Origin: Thermoplasmatota archaeon
GTDB taxonomy: Archaea; Thermoplasmatota; Thermoplasmata; GCA-020350865; JAUVCJ01
Assembly (NCBI GenBank): GCA_030595765.1
Contig: JAUVCJ010000012.1
Coordinates: 1-21,809, forward strand
Direction of reading: 5' to 3'
Length of the DNA stretch: 21,809 bases
Below the pieces are notes generated by a model. The model worked only from the letters and a program-made list of their open reading frames with translations, made no database searches and had not been told where the DNA came from. This document shows, in pieces, positions 1 to 8,742 of the stretch. The first letter of the stretch is position 1. Each line of letters starts with the position of its first letter. The position numbers were made by a program, and so were the translations under genes.

Positions 1-1
1 A

Positions 2-3000
2 TTGGGTAATAATGACTGGACCGATGGCGAGGAATACTATCTTGAGACACTTCTGCCTACCGGCCATTACACATATCGTTTTGAGGCTGATGATGGAACC
101 GACCCTGCTAGATATCCATCTTCAGGAGATATTGACGGCGTTACCATTGGTGGTTCCGAGCTCTACCTGACTGGGCCTGGTGTGACACCTGATCCCGGAA
201 TTCGTTCAGATACCTACAACTACACCGTTACCTACTGGGATGCAGGAAATGAGATGCCCACCTTCATACGGGTTTATATTGACGCCGTGGCTTTTGATAT
301 GACAGAGCAAAACTCAGCTGACAATGATGCCAGGGACGGTAAAGGGTATTTCTACACCACCACACCTCTCAACAGTGGTGCACACACTTTCTACTTCGAG
401 GCCAGCGATGGCACCACAACTAATACCACTGTTCTGATGCCAGGTCCTCAGGTAAATTATATGCCCACCCTGACAAATGCTAAAATTTCACTCATAACCG
501 GAACGCCAGCCACTATTTTCACCTATGAGGTGACCTACACAGACCTTGATGGGACTGCACCTACTGTGTTGAACCTCAATATTGATGGCGCAGGTTCAAT
601 TGGCATGACAATGACCAGCGGTGCCTATGACACTGGGGCAGTATACCAGCATACCACAACTCTTGGACCTGGCACACACAACTACTATTTTCAGTTCAGG
701 GATAACTTTGAGATTGTGACCACAGCCACCTTCGACGGCCCACTGGTGGAGGATTATGGTGTGGATATGCGCAATGATGTTGCAGCAGAGGAAGACCCTA
801 TTATTCTCGCCGATTTTGAAAGAGGGAATGTCACACAATATTATTTCTGGATTAAGAACTCAGGGACCCTCAACGACACTTTCGAGATAACATCCAGCGG
901 TCTCTATAGTGACTTTGTGACCAACGTACCCTTCCAGGTGGCCCTAGAGGCCAATGAGTGGAGGTATGTTCCAATAACTGTAGACGTTCCAGTAGGGGAA
1001 AATACTGGTTTTAAATCCTTCTCCATCAGCGCAATCTCCCAGAATGATCCAAGAGGCACTCCAGCCTCTGACATCTTGAACTTCCAGGTGGAAGTAATAT
1101 ACGAGCATTGGGGAAAGGTTACCGTTCTTGATGGCCCTGCCAAAAGCAGTGAACCCTTCAATGTAGTGACCTATCAGTTCAAGGTGACCAATATGGGCAC
1201 CACAAGCGATAGCAATGACTGGTTTGAGTTAGCTCTAAGCGGAACTCATGCAGGTTGGGCCAAGCTTTACTACTCCGGTTTCGAAAGTTACGAGGAGTTC
1301 ATAGCCTTTGGCGGCTCCAAGACCTTCGATCTGGAGGTTACGCTTCCAGCTATGCAACTCCCGGAGGTATTCGTGATCACCATCAACACCTCCATCAAGA
1401 ACCATGATTACCGATTTTACCTGACTGACCTTACTACAACCATCCTGCCGATCTACGAGATCGAGCTTCACCCACCTGCAAGCGCTGACCTCAGCGAGGA
1501 TCGCACAACAGGCGAGAACGCGGTCTACGACCTGCGCCTGAAGAACGATGGAACAGTGATTGATGACTATGATTACGAAGTGTACCTTGATGGAGGCCTA
1601 CTGGCACCTGCAGGGCTCTGGAACCCAACTCTGGCACCAGGCCTGACAGGTATCGGTTTCGGAGTGCTACTGGACTACACCCTGACCCTCACGATACCAG
1701 CAGGAGAGGCAATAGGCGATTACGATGTCACCTTGAAGGTATGGAAGAACACAGATGCAGCAGTGTTCACCACACTTGATATGAACCTGACGATCAGCCC
1801 AAGCTATGGAGTTGACCTGACATACGTGCCCCAGTCCCTATCTGGAGGGCCAGGCGACTCGCTCATACCCTTTGGCTATTCTGTGAACAACACAGGCAAC
1901 ACAAATGACAATATCACACTGCAAGTGACCGGACTGCCTGGTGGGTGGACTGTTACGCTTGACCAAACATGGGTCAACCTGGCAATGTGGGAGCAGGCCT
2001 TGGTAGGAATGACGATCAATATCTCCACCACTGCCACCAACGGCACCCACTGGATAACCGTGACCGGCACCTCGACGGCAGATCCCACCAAAATAGATTC
2101 CATCACCTTCAGCGTTGTTGTGACCAAGACCTTCGGCGTCCAGGTTGAGCCGCAGGACACTACAGGTGAGGCCACGCCACTGTACACCACATCGATGCTG
2201 ATACTTGTCAGGAACACAGGCAACAGCCTGGATAGCTTCGACATGGGCTTCTGGATGGATGCCTCTGCCAATGACAACATGACCTTCATCGGGTTCTCCA
2301 ATACCACACTGGAAATTGCGGCTAATGGCTATGGATTCACCACTGTGGCGGTTCAGACCAAACAGGGCGCACTGGCAGGTGATTACACTTTCTGGGTCAA
2401 CGCCACCTCTCAGAACGGGAGCGTTACACATGGAGCACCTGTAACTGTGACAGCCAATCTGGATGCTTTACAACTGACCCCCATGACAAGTTTCCAGGCC
2501 GGACTCCCAGGCGCCACCCTAATGTATCAGATAGAGGTGCAGAACACTGGTGATGGCCTCTATGATTTCAAGCTTTTTGCCACTCCATCTGCATACTTAA
2601 CAATAGTATGGGATGCAGATACCATCACACTGGCTCCAGGCACCTCAGGAAATCTATCTCTCACCGTGACAATAAATGCGGATACTCCAAGCGGCTTAAA
2701 ATCTACATGGATAAATGGCACCACCACAGCCACCAATGTCACTAACATCTGTTTCAGCACCGAGATTACGACCGCCGTGCAGGTTGTTAAAAAGGTCAAC
2801 CTTACCGAACCAGTTCTTACAGGTGATATGGTGCCTGGAGGAACCCAGACCATCTCTGTGAATGTTACGAACGAGGGCAACAAGGCCGAGTCAGTCAGTT
2901 TTGAGGTATGGTGGGATACAACACAGATGCTTGTAATAGATTCAGGCAATTATCTCTCCATAGCAAAAGGAGAGACAATAAGGAATAATATCACTTTCAA

Positions 3001-6000
3001 GGTTCCGACCAGTGCACCCTTCCAGGACGAAGGCAGCCATTCAATCAGGTTGATAGCTAAGATAGGCGTCAGCACCGACCAGGAGGACATGAACGTTCTC
3101 ATAGATGAGGTATGGGACTACAACCTGCCAACAGGTCCTGTGGATCTTGGAACCCACGACCCTGGAGTTGACCTGGTTGAGGTATTCAGCCTCCAGAATG
3201 CAGGTAATGGTGATGACATTTACAGCATTGGTTTCGTATTGGTGGATCCATCAGCAACTGGTGTCACAGCCTCGGTAACCCCAGGCTCCAGCCCAGCAGT
3301 ACTCACCCAGGGAACCACTGACTTTTCCCTGACAATAACCCTAAGCGGCGTTGCAGTGGCAGGCACATACGACATAACTGTGAATCTAACATCAACCGAA
3401 TCCGGCATCAACAAGAGCGTGATGTTTCAGGTAACTGTGAGCTCCTATTACGACACCCAGGTTAGCGGTTTCAACAATGTTGTATCAGGCGAGCCAGGCC
3501 AGACCAAGAGCCTGAAAATTGACCTATTCAATGCCGGAAACACTGGTGACGATGTTGACATCGTTGTGTTCTGGAAGTCGGACTGGACCGTTATAGGCAC
3601 CAGCTTGGATGTGTTGGCACCCATGGGTGCAGTTACCATTCCAGTAAACATTGACATTCCAGCAGGAGTAGCTAATGGAGCACATGATATCGTGGTTAAC
3701 ATTACCTCCAATAACGACCCGACAAAGACATCCTCGTTGACCACAACCGTAACAGTCCAGCAAGTGTATGCGTTTGCAGTTACAGGCAATACCATTCAGG
3801 TAAACGGCTACCCAGGAGATGTTCTTGACTTCTCTGTGACAGTTCGCAATGATGGCAATGGGTTCGACACATTCACACTGGAGCTTTCAGGCCTGGGATT
3901 GGGTGTTCTGGACTCAGGCATCATAAGCATGAACGCAGGCGACTTTAACACCTCAACCCTGTCATTCACCATACCAGCAGGCACAACTTCGGGGGATTAT
4001 CCGCTTACCCTAGCTGTTACCTCAAGCGATGGGGTCACAACAGCGGCCGTCACTCCTGACCCGATAGCCGGGATCGGCCAGGTATATGGTGTGACCCTTG
4101 TAGAGGTCGATGCCATAGTAGGCGACCCTGGAGAGACCATAACCTATGATGTTCAGGTCACCAATGATGGCAATGGCGACGACATTGTCAGTTTCGCAGT
4201 GCTCTGGGAGGGCACCCCGCTCTCATTGGCTGGTACATTGATTCACCCAGTAGCGCAGGGAGTTACCACCACAGTGACCCTGACATTTACCGTGCCCAAT
4301 GCCCAGCCAGCCTCTTCCGAGGGCGGCCACAGCGTTGAGATCGCAGTTGCATCTGATGACTCAAGCGTCACCGACTCCATCATGGTGGTCGGAACCGTCA
4401 ATCAGATATTCGGCCTGGACATATTGAACATGGTTCCAGCCCCTGTAAAGACTGGCTATGCTGGAGACATGGTGAATTACACAGTTAACATACTGAACAC
4501 CGGCAATGGTAATGACACCTACACTCTGAGGCTCAGCGGCTTTGGGCAGGCAAATCTAGCCACAGGCACAACCACACAGGTGACAAGCAACGGCATAATG
4601 ACCGAGTATCTTTTCTTCATGATACCTGTTGATGCAATGGTAGGCGACGAAGGGCTGACCTTGTATGTCACCTCAAGCGATGGATTGACCTCTGAGATCG
4701 GAGCAGCCATAACCACTGTCCTACAGACCTATGGCATATCGATCGCCACCACCGATTCCATCATTGGAATTCCTGGAGACCTGGTTTCCTTCGATGTGCA
4801 GCTAACCAACAATGGAAATGGAGCCGATACCGTCACCTTCAATGTGACGTGGGATGGAGCACCCATCACCCTGACAGGCAGCCCGATCTTTGCAAATGCA
4901 GCAGGCAGTACGATCATTGTCCCACTGAACTTTTACATACCAACCCAGCTTCCAGCAGCGAATGCCTCCAACCATGCAGTGAACATAATGGCTAGATCCA
5001 CAGATGCCACCAAGACCTCATCGCTGAACATCGGTGCAACAGTCACCAAGGTGTACTCGGTTGGGATCATAAGCTCCCCATCAAGCGTTAGCGGCAATCC
5101 TGGAGATGTTTTGACCTTTATGATACAGGTAATAAATCATGGAAACAGCGCTGATGCGATATATGTAGGGCTAGGTGACACTAGATATGGAGGATTTTTG
5201 GTAATTGATGATGACAGTGTTGAAGTGCAGGCAGGCAGCAGTAGGATTGTCCAACTCCATTATACTCTGTCTACTGGAGCGATTCCAGGAGCAATTCCGT
5301 TTTCCATACAGATATGGTCTCAGGGTCACAAGAGCACTACATTGGTTAGCAACTCTACCGAGGCCGTGGTCAATTCGATATATGCAGTATCCACCTTGGA
5401 TAATTGTGACTTGAGCATACTGCCTGGTGTTGTTGCCTCCTACACGGTCAGAGTTAGTAATGATGGGAATATGGACGATAGTTATCTAGTCAGTCTCACC
5501 TGGGATGGAGGAGTTATCGGAGTCTATAATCAGGTGGGTAGCAACATTGACATATACTCTCCAAGGGACATCATCATTGATTTCATGGTGCCTGCAGATG
5601 CCTTGACAGGGACTCATAACATCGTTGTAACTGTGATGTCCATGAACAGCACTGCTACCAGTTCATTTGCGGACACTGTAGTGGTCCTACCTACTCATGA
5701 ATGGTACATGGATGCATCCATTTCTGAATCAGGAGTTCCAGGAGATACAGTTGCGTTGAACATACTGGTTCGAAACGATGGCAATGGCCCTGATAACGCC
5801 TTCCTTAACGTGTCTGCATTTGGGATCACGAACTCTACAACCATTACACTTGCAGTGGGAGAGACAGCTGTGTTCAATTATTCATATGTCATTCCCGACA
5901 CCGCTCAGGCCGGATTAGCTGAACTTCTAGTCAATGTTGATACGTTCGGAACCACAATGGGCACTGAAACTGAAATCGTTGACTTGGCCATCCTGCAGGT

Positions 6001-8461
6001 CTATTCAGTGTCCTACACTGCGTATGGCTCGCTTTCTGGTAGCCCAGGAGATACAATATCAATGCTTATTTCCGCAACCAATCATGGGAATGCTCCGGAT
6101 ACCATAATGGCTCAGGCATTCTGGAATGACCCTCAAGGCCCGATAATGCCCTTTTCAGGAGTTGTGGGATTGTTTGATACAATACCGGCCTTCTCCACAA
6201 AGGACGTGGGCGTACAGTTCCTTGTTCCATACAGTGCAGAGGCTGGCGTTTCCTTGATCCATTTTGTAATCATCTCAGAGGATGGTAATACCAGTGATTC
6301 TAAGGATCTGTTCATCACCGTGGACGTGATCAGAGACCCCTATCTGGTAGGTGGGAGTGTAATAAGCAGCGCCATTCCTGGCACATTGGCCACCTATGAT
6401 GTCACTGTTGTTAATGACGGTAATGATGTGGAGAGCGTTGTTGTTGAGCTTTCCTCGCTGGACATGCCTGACTTGGGCACCTCAGCAACCCTGACAGTGG
6501 AGCCAGGAACATCTGACCAGGCAATTCTGAGCTTCCTTGTACCTACATCGGCTTATGCCGACACCTATTCGCTGAAGGTCCAGATGACGATAAATGGGGA
6601 GCCATACGGGGTGCCTCTGACACCGGAGTTCCAGGTGGAGATGGTGCGCAACACAACCATCACTGCTGGTGGTACAACACAGATATCGGGGTTGCCTGGC
6701 AAGAGAGTGTCCATTACCCTGCCTGTCCATAACCTGGGCAACGCACCTGCCAGTCCTGACATCTCGATACTGTGGGACGACCTGGAACTTGCTAACCCAC
6801 TGACAATATCTGGCAACGAGGTCCCGCCATTTACCAGCAAGAACGTCATAGTGAGCTTCATGCTCCCATCCAGTGGTCCAGCAAGCTATGCAGGAGCACA
6901 CGAGCTGGTCATAACCACCATCCATGGAGCTTCATCATCAAGCAGGACCATGACAGCGCTGCTCGAAGAGTACAGGAATTTCCAGATGGCAACCACTGCT
7001 ACCCAGCTTTCCTCTGACATGGGCCTTACCAGGGTGTTCACCATGACTGTCAAGAACTATGGCAATGTGGAGGATCATTTCAAGCCTGCTTACTCTGCCT
7101 CGACCCTCAACACACACTGGGCCAGCGTAGAGCCAGACAACTTCACTCTGCTACCTGGCGACTCGATGAGCATCCAGTATAGGATCCAGGTACCGACCGA
7201 CATAACTGATGCCGTGACTGGTGATTATGTGTTCACAGGAACCCTAACATCGCTGGGCATGGATCCTTCGGACAAGAACAACACCAAGAGCCAGAACTTC
7301 CTGCTTCATGTGAACGAGCAGGCAGGAGTGGAATTGACCACTGCCCAGGACCAGGTGAGCTTTGACCCGAACCTTGATTCCACTGCCGAGCTTGTGATAC
7401 GTGTTCGCAACACTGGGAACGGACAGACCAGACCAAACTTCGTACCCCAACAGTATCTGGACTTTAGCACCATGCCTATACTTGAGCCTGGAGAGTTCAA
7501 GGACGTTACTGTGACAGTAAGCCTGCCAACAACGTTCAAGGAGGTCAGGCATTCGTTCACGGTGACTGCCAACTCTGTTGGCGAAGGTGGAGATACTGCC
7601 CAGGACGGCTTGGGATTGTTCGTCAATGTGCTCAAGCCAAACATCGCTCTGCTCAGGGTCAGCTCATCCAGCACCGACCTTTACACAGGCGATATCGTTA
7701 CGCTTTCCTCGACAGTAAATAACTCTGGCAACGGCTACGCCCGCAACATCAAGGTGAACTTCTTGTACAATGGTGTCCAGATAGGCTCCACCATCACTCT
7801 GGACCTGCCACCAATGTCCAGCCAGGTGGTTTCCCTAAGCTGGGCAGTTCCTGAAGGCAGTCATACCATCAGCTCCAAGGCATCGTTGTCTGGAGTTTCG
7901 GTGGATGAGAGCACCCTGGATCGAACCATCAAGGCTCGTGAGGGAAGCTGGATAAATGTTCTGACAAGCGACGACTCCTTCTTCCCGCTCACTGTAGGAA
8001 TGCTTCTTGGCTTCCTTGTGGGGCTGTTCATCCTGGCCATCCTGGTGGTAAGGCGCAGATCTCTTGAGAGAGAGCTTGAAGAAGAACGTCAGTGGCTTAA
8101 GGACCAGCGTGCTAGAGAGGAGGTCGAGAAATACTCCAACCTTGCTCCTGAGGACCTATACCCCGAAGAAGAGCTTTATGAGCAGTCTGAGCTGGAAAGC
8201 GGCGAGGGCACCCATCTAGATGCCCCTGACAGCAGCTCTTCCACCCCAGAACCAGAGACCACAACCGTAGGCGCAATGGCAGGCAGAGCAGCAGCTGGCG
8301 ACGATGAATTCTTCAAGACCTCGGACGAGGTTGAGGAAGAGGCAGTAGCTAGCCTCAAGGTGAAGTGCCCCAACTGCGATGCCATCCATGAGGTTACCTC
8401 GACACAGCGCCCGCTCCAGATCCAGTGCGACTGCGGTAAGATACTGATGCTGAAGAAGTAA
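2..8461 (+). CDS. Giant modular surface protein with C-terminal membrane anchor and zinc ribbon (5' end outside window)
   Basis: The reading frame is already open at the window edge, so the N-terminus and any signal peptide are missing; 2819 residues are visible. Residues ~15-245 hold about three PKD/Ig-like beta modules (D-G-T and Y-x-V-T-Y patterns). From ~280 to ~2650 there are about 22 modules of ~107 residues, each with a G-x-P-G-D-like turn, then V-x-N-x-G-N-x-x-D. These resemble the NEW3/CARDB class of Ig-like cell-surface domains; the last (~2560-2650) is most CARDB-like. Many N-x-S/T sequons suit an N-glycosylated ectodomain. A hydrophobic helix at ~2660-2684 is followed by an R-R-R stop-transfer, a charged helix (~2687-2715), an acidic low-complexity linker and a CxxC...CxC zinc ribbon (C2789, C2792, C2809, C2811). 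The topology implied is outside to inside, with the zinc ribbon in the cytoplasm. Function is unknown; an S-layer, adhesion or receptor-like role is inference. A hairpin lies 2 nt after the stop. Confidence 0.9.
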   Translation: MGNNDWTDGEEYYLETLLPTGHYTYRFEADDGTDPARYPSSGDIDGVTIGGSELYLTGPGVTPDPGIRSDTYNYTVTYWDAGNEMPTFIRVYIDAVAFDMTEQNSADNDARDGKGYFYTTTPLNSGAHTFYFEASDGTTTNTTVLMPGPQVNYMPTLTNAKISLITGTPATIFTYEVTYTDLDGTAPTVLNLNIDGAGSIGMTMTSGAYDTGAVYQHTTTLGPGTHNYYFQFRDNFEIVTTATFDGPLVEDYGVDMRNDVAAEEDPIILADFERGNVTQYYFWIKNSGTLNDTFEITSSGLYSDFVTNVPFQVALEANEWRYVPITVDVPVGENTGFKSFSISAISQNDPRGTPASDILNFQVEVIYEHWGKVTVLDGPAKSSEPFNVVTYQFKVTNMGTTSDSNDWFELALSGTHAGWAKLYYSGFESYEEFIAFGGSKTFDLEVTLPAMQLPEVFVITINTSIKNHDYRFYLTDLTTTILPIYEIELHPPASADLSEDRTTGENAVYDLRLKNDGTVIDDYDYEVYLDGGLLAPAGLWNPTLAPGLTGIGFGVLLDYTLTLTIPAGEAIGDYDVTLKVWKNTDAAVFTTLDMNLTISPSYGVDLTYVPQSLSGGPGDSLIPFGYSVNNTGNTNDNITLQVTGLPGGWTVTLDQTWVNLAMWEQALVGMTINISTTATNGTHWITVTGTSTADPTKIDSITFSVVVTKTFGVQVEPQDTTGEATPLYTTSMLILVRNTGNSLDSFDMGFWMDASANDNMTFIGFSNTTLEIAANGYGFTTVAVQTKQGALAGDYTFWVNATSQNGSVTHGAPVTVTANLDALQLTPMTSFQAGLPGATLMYQIEVQNTGDGLYDFKLFATPSAYLTIVWDADTITLAPGTSGNLSLTVTINADTPSGLKSTWINGTTTATNVTNICFSTEITTAVQVVKKVNLTEPVLTGDMVPGGTQTISVNVTNEGNKAESVSFEVWWDTTQMLVIDSGNYLSIAKGETIRNNITFKVPTSAPFQDEGSHSIRLIAKIGVSTDQEDMNVLIDEVWDYNLPTGPVDLGTHDPGVDLVEVFSLQNAGNGDDIYSIGFVLVDPSATGVTASVTPGSSPAVLTQGTTDFSLTITLSGVAVAGTYDITVNLTSTESGINKSVMFQVTVSSYYDTQVSGFNNVVSGEPGQTKSLKIDLFNAGNTGDDVDIVVFWKSDWTVIGTSLDVLAPMGAVTIPVNIDIPAGVANGAHDIVVNITSNNDPTKTSSLTTTVTVQQVYAFAVTGNTIQVNGYPGDVLDFSVTVRNDGNGFDTFTLELSGLGLGVLDSGIISMNAGDFNTSTLSFTIPAGTTSGDYPLTLAVTSSDGVTTAAVTPDPIAGIGQVYGVTLVEVDAIVGDPGETITYDVQVTNDGNGDDIVSFAVLWEGTPLSLAGTLIHPVAQGVTTTVTLTFTVPNAQPASSEGGHSVEIAVASDDSSVTDSIMVVGTVNQIFGLDILNMVPAPVKTGYAGDMVNYTVNILNTGNGNDTYTLRLSGFGQANLATGTTTQVTSNGIMTEYLFFMIPVDAMVGDEGLTLYVTSSDGLTSEIGAAITTVLQTYGISIATTDSIIGIPGDLVSFDVQLTNNGNGADTVTFNVTWDGAPITLTGSPIFANAAGSTIIVPLNFYIPTQLPAANASNHAVNIMARSTDATKTSSLNIGATVTKVYSVGIISSPSSVSGNPGDVLTFMIQVINHGNSADAIYVGLGDTRYGGFLVIDDDSVEVQAGSSRIVQLHYTLSTGAIPGAIPFSIQIWSQGHKSTTLVSNSTEAVVNSIYAVSTLDNCDLSILPGVVASYTVRVSNDGNMDDSYLVSLTWDGGVIGVYNQVGSNIDIYSPRDIIIDFMVPADALTGTHNIVVTVMSMNSTATSSFADTVVVLPTHEWYMDASISESGVPGDTVALNILVRNDGNGPDNAFLNVSAFGITNSTTITLAVGETAVFNYSYVIPDTAQAGLAELLVNVDTFGTTMGTETEIVDLAILQVYSVSYTAYGSLSGSPGDTISMLISATNHGNAPDTIMAQAFWNDPQGPIMPFSGVVGLFDTIPAFSTKDVGVQFLVPYSAEAGVSLIHFVIISEDGNTSDSKDLFITVDVIRDPYLVGGSVISSAIPGTLATYDVTVVNDGNDVESVVVELSSLDMPDLGTSATLTVEPGTSDQAILSFLVPTSAYADTYSLKVQMTINGEPYGVPLTPEFQVEMVRNTTITAGGTTQISGLPGKRVSITLPVHNLGNAPASPDISILWDDLELANPLTISGNEVPPFTSKNVIVSFMLPSSGPASYAGAHELVITTIHGASSSSRTMTALLEEYRNFQMATTATQLSSDMGLTRVFTMTVKNYGNVEDHFKPAYSASTLNTHWASVEPDNFTLLPGDSMSIQYRIQVPTDITDAVTGDYVFTGTLTSLGMDPSDKNNTKSQNFLLHVNEQAGVELTTAQDQVSFDPNLDSTAELVIRVRNTGNGQTRPNFVPQQYLDFSTMPILEPGEFKDVTVTVSLPTTFKEVRHSFTVTANSVGEGGDTAQDGLGLFVNVLKPNIALLRVSSSSTDLYTGDIVTLSSTVNNSGNGYARNIKVNFLYNGVQIGSTITLDLPPMSSQVVSLSWAVPEGSHTISSKASLSGVSVDESTLDRTIKAREGSWINVLTSDDSFFPLTVGMLLGFLVGLFILAILVVRRRSLERELEEERQWLKDQRAREEVEKYSNLAPEDLYPEEELYEQSELESGEGTHLDAPDSSSSTPEPETTTVGAMAGRAAAGDDEFFKTSDEVEEEAVASLKVKCPNCDAIHEVTSTQRPLQIQCDCGKILMLKK

Positions 8462-8463
8462 AC

Positions 8464-8486
8464 CGAGGTTTTTAACAAAAACCTCG
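8464..8486 (+). terminator. Perfect 10-bp hairpin after the giant gene
   Basis: CGAGGTTTTT and AAAAACCTCG form a perfect 10-bp stem around a 3-nt AAC loop, starting two bases after the stop of the surface-protein gene. The stem contains a T5 run on both strands, which suits archaeal transcription ending here. Its use as a terminator is inferred from position. Confidence 0.6.
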
Positions 8487-8742
8487 ACCAAAAATTGGGT
8501 GTTTCGGAAGCTCTGCTCCCTCAAGCACCCAGTTCAGGTGAGTTATTGCGAACTCGCTCAAATGGTGTGTTTCGCTTCACTCTCAGCCTTAACTCGGCTC
8601 GATGTGTCAGCCTCTATCAAGCACCCAGCTCAGGCCATCAGCCGGAAGGCATGAGGCTTTACAGGTGGACAGGTAAGGCTCTCCTGGTAATATCTAGGTC
8701 GATAGAGGCACAAAGGAACTGACCTGTTCATTGAACGCCGCA
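8487..8742. other. Convergent intergenic spacer with direct and inverted repeats
   Basis: No convincing gene is seen between the two converging stop codons. Visible structure: an 18-bp direct repeat (17/18 identical) beginning TCAAGCACCCAG at 8521-8538 and 8617-8634; small hairpins such as GCGA-AC-TCGC at 8548-8557; and a perfect 9-bp inverted repeat GCCTCTATC (8610-8618) / GATAGAGGC (8701-8709) enclosing 82 nt. The last could close a folded RNA. The 75-codon open frame here has no recognisable protein character. Confidence 0.5.

Noticed and set aside
1838..2431. 197-codon minus-strand frame inside the giant gene
   Set aside because: It is a shadow of a GC-rich repetitive coding region; composition is Cys/His/Gly-rich and unlike a real protein.
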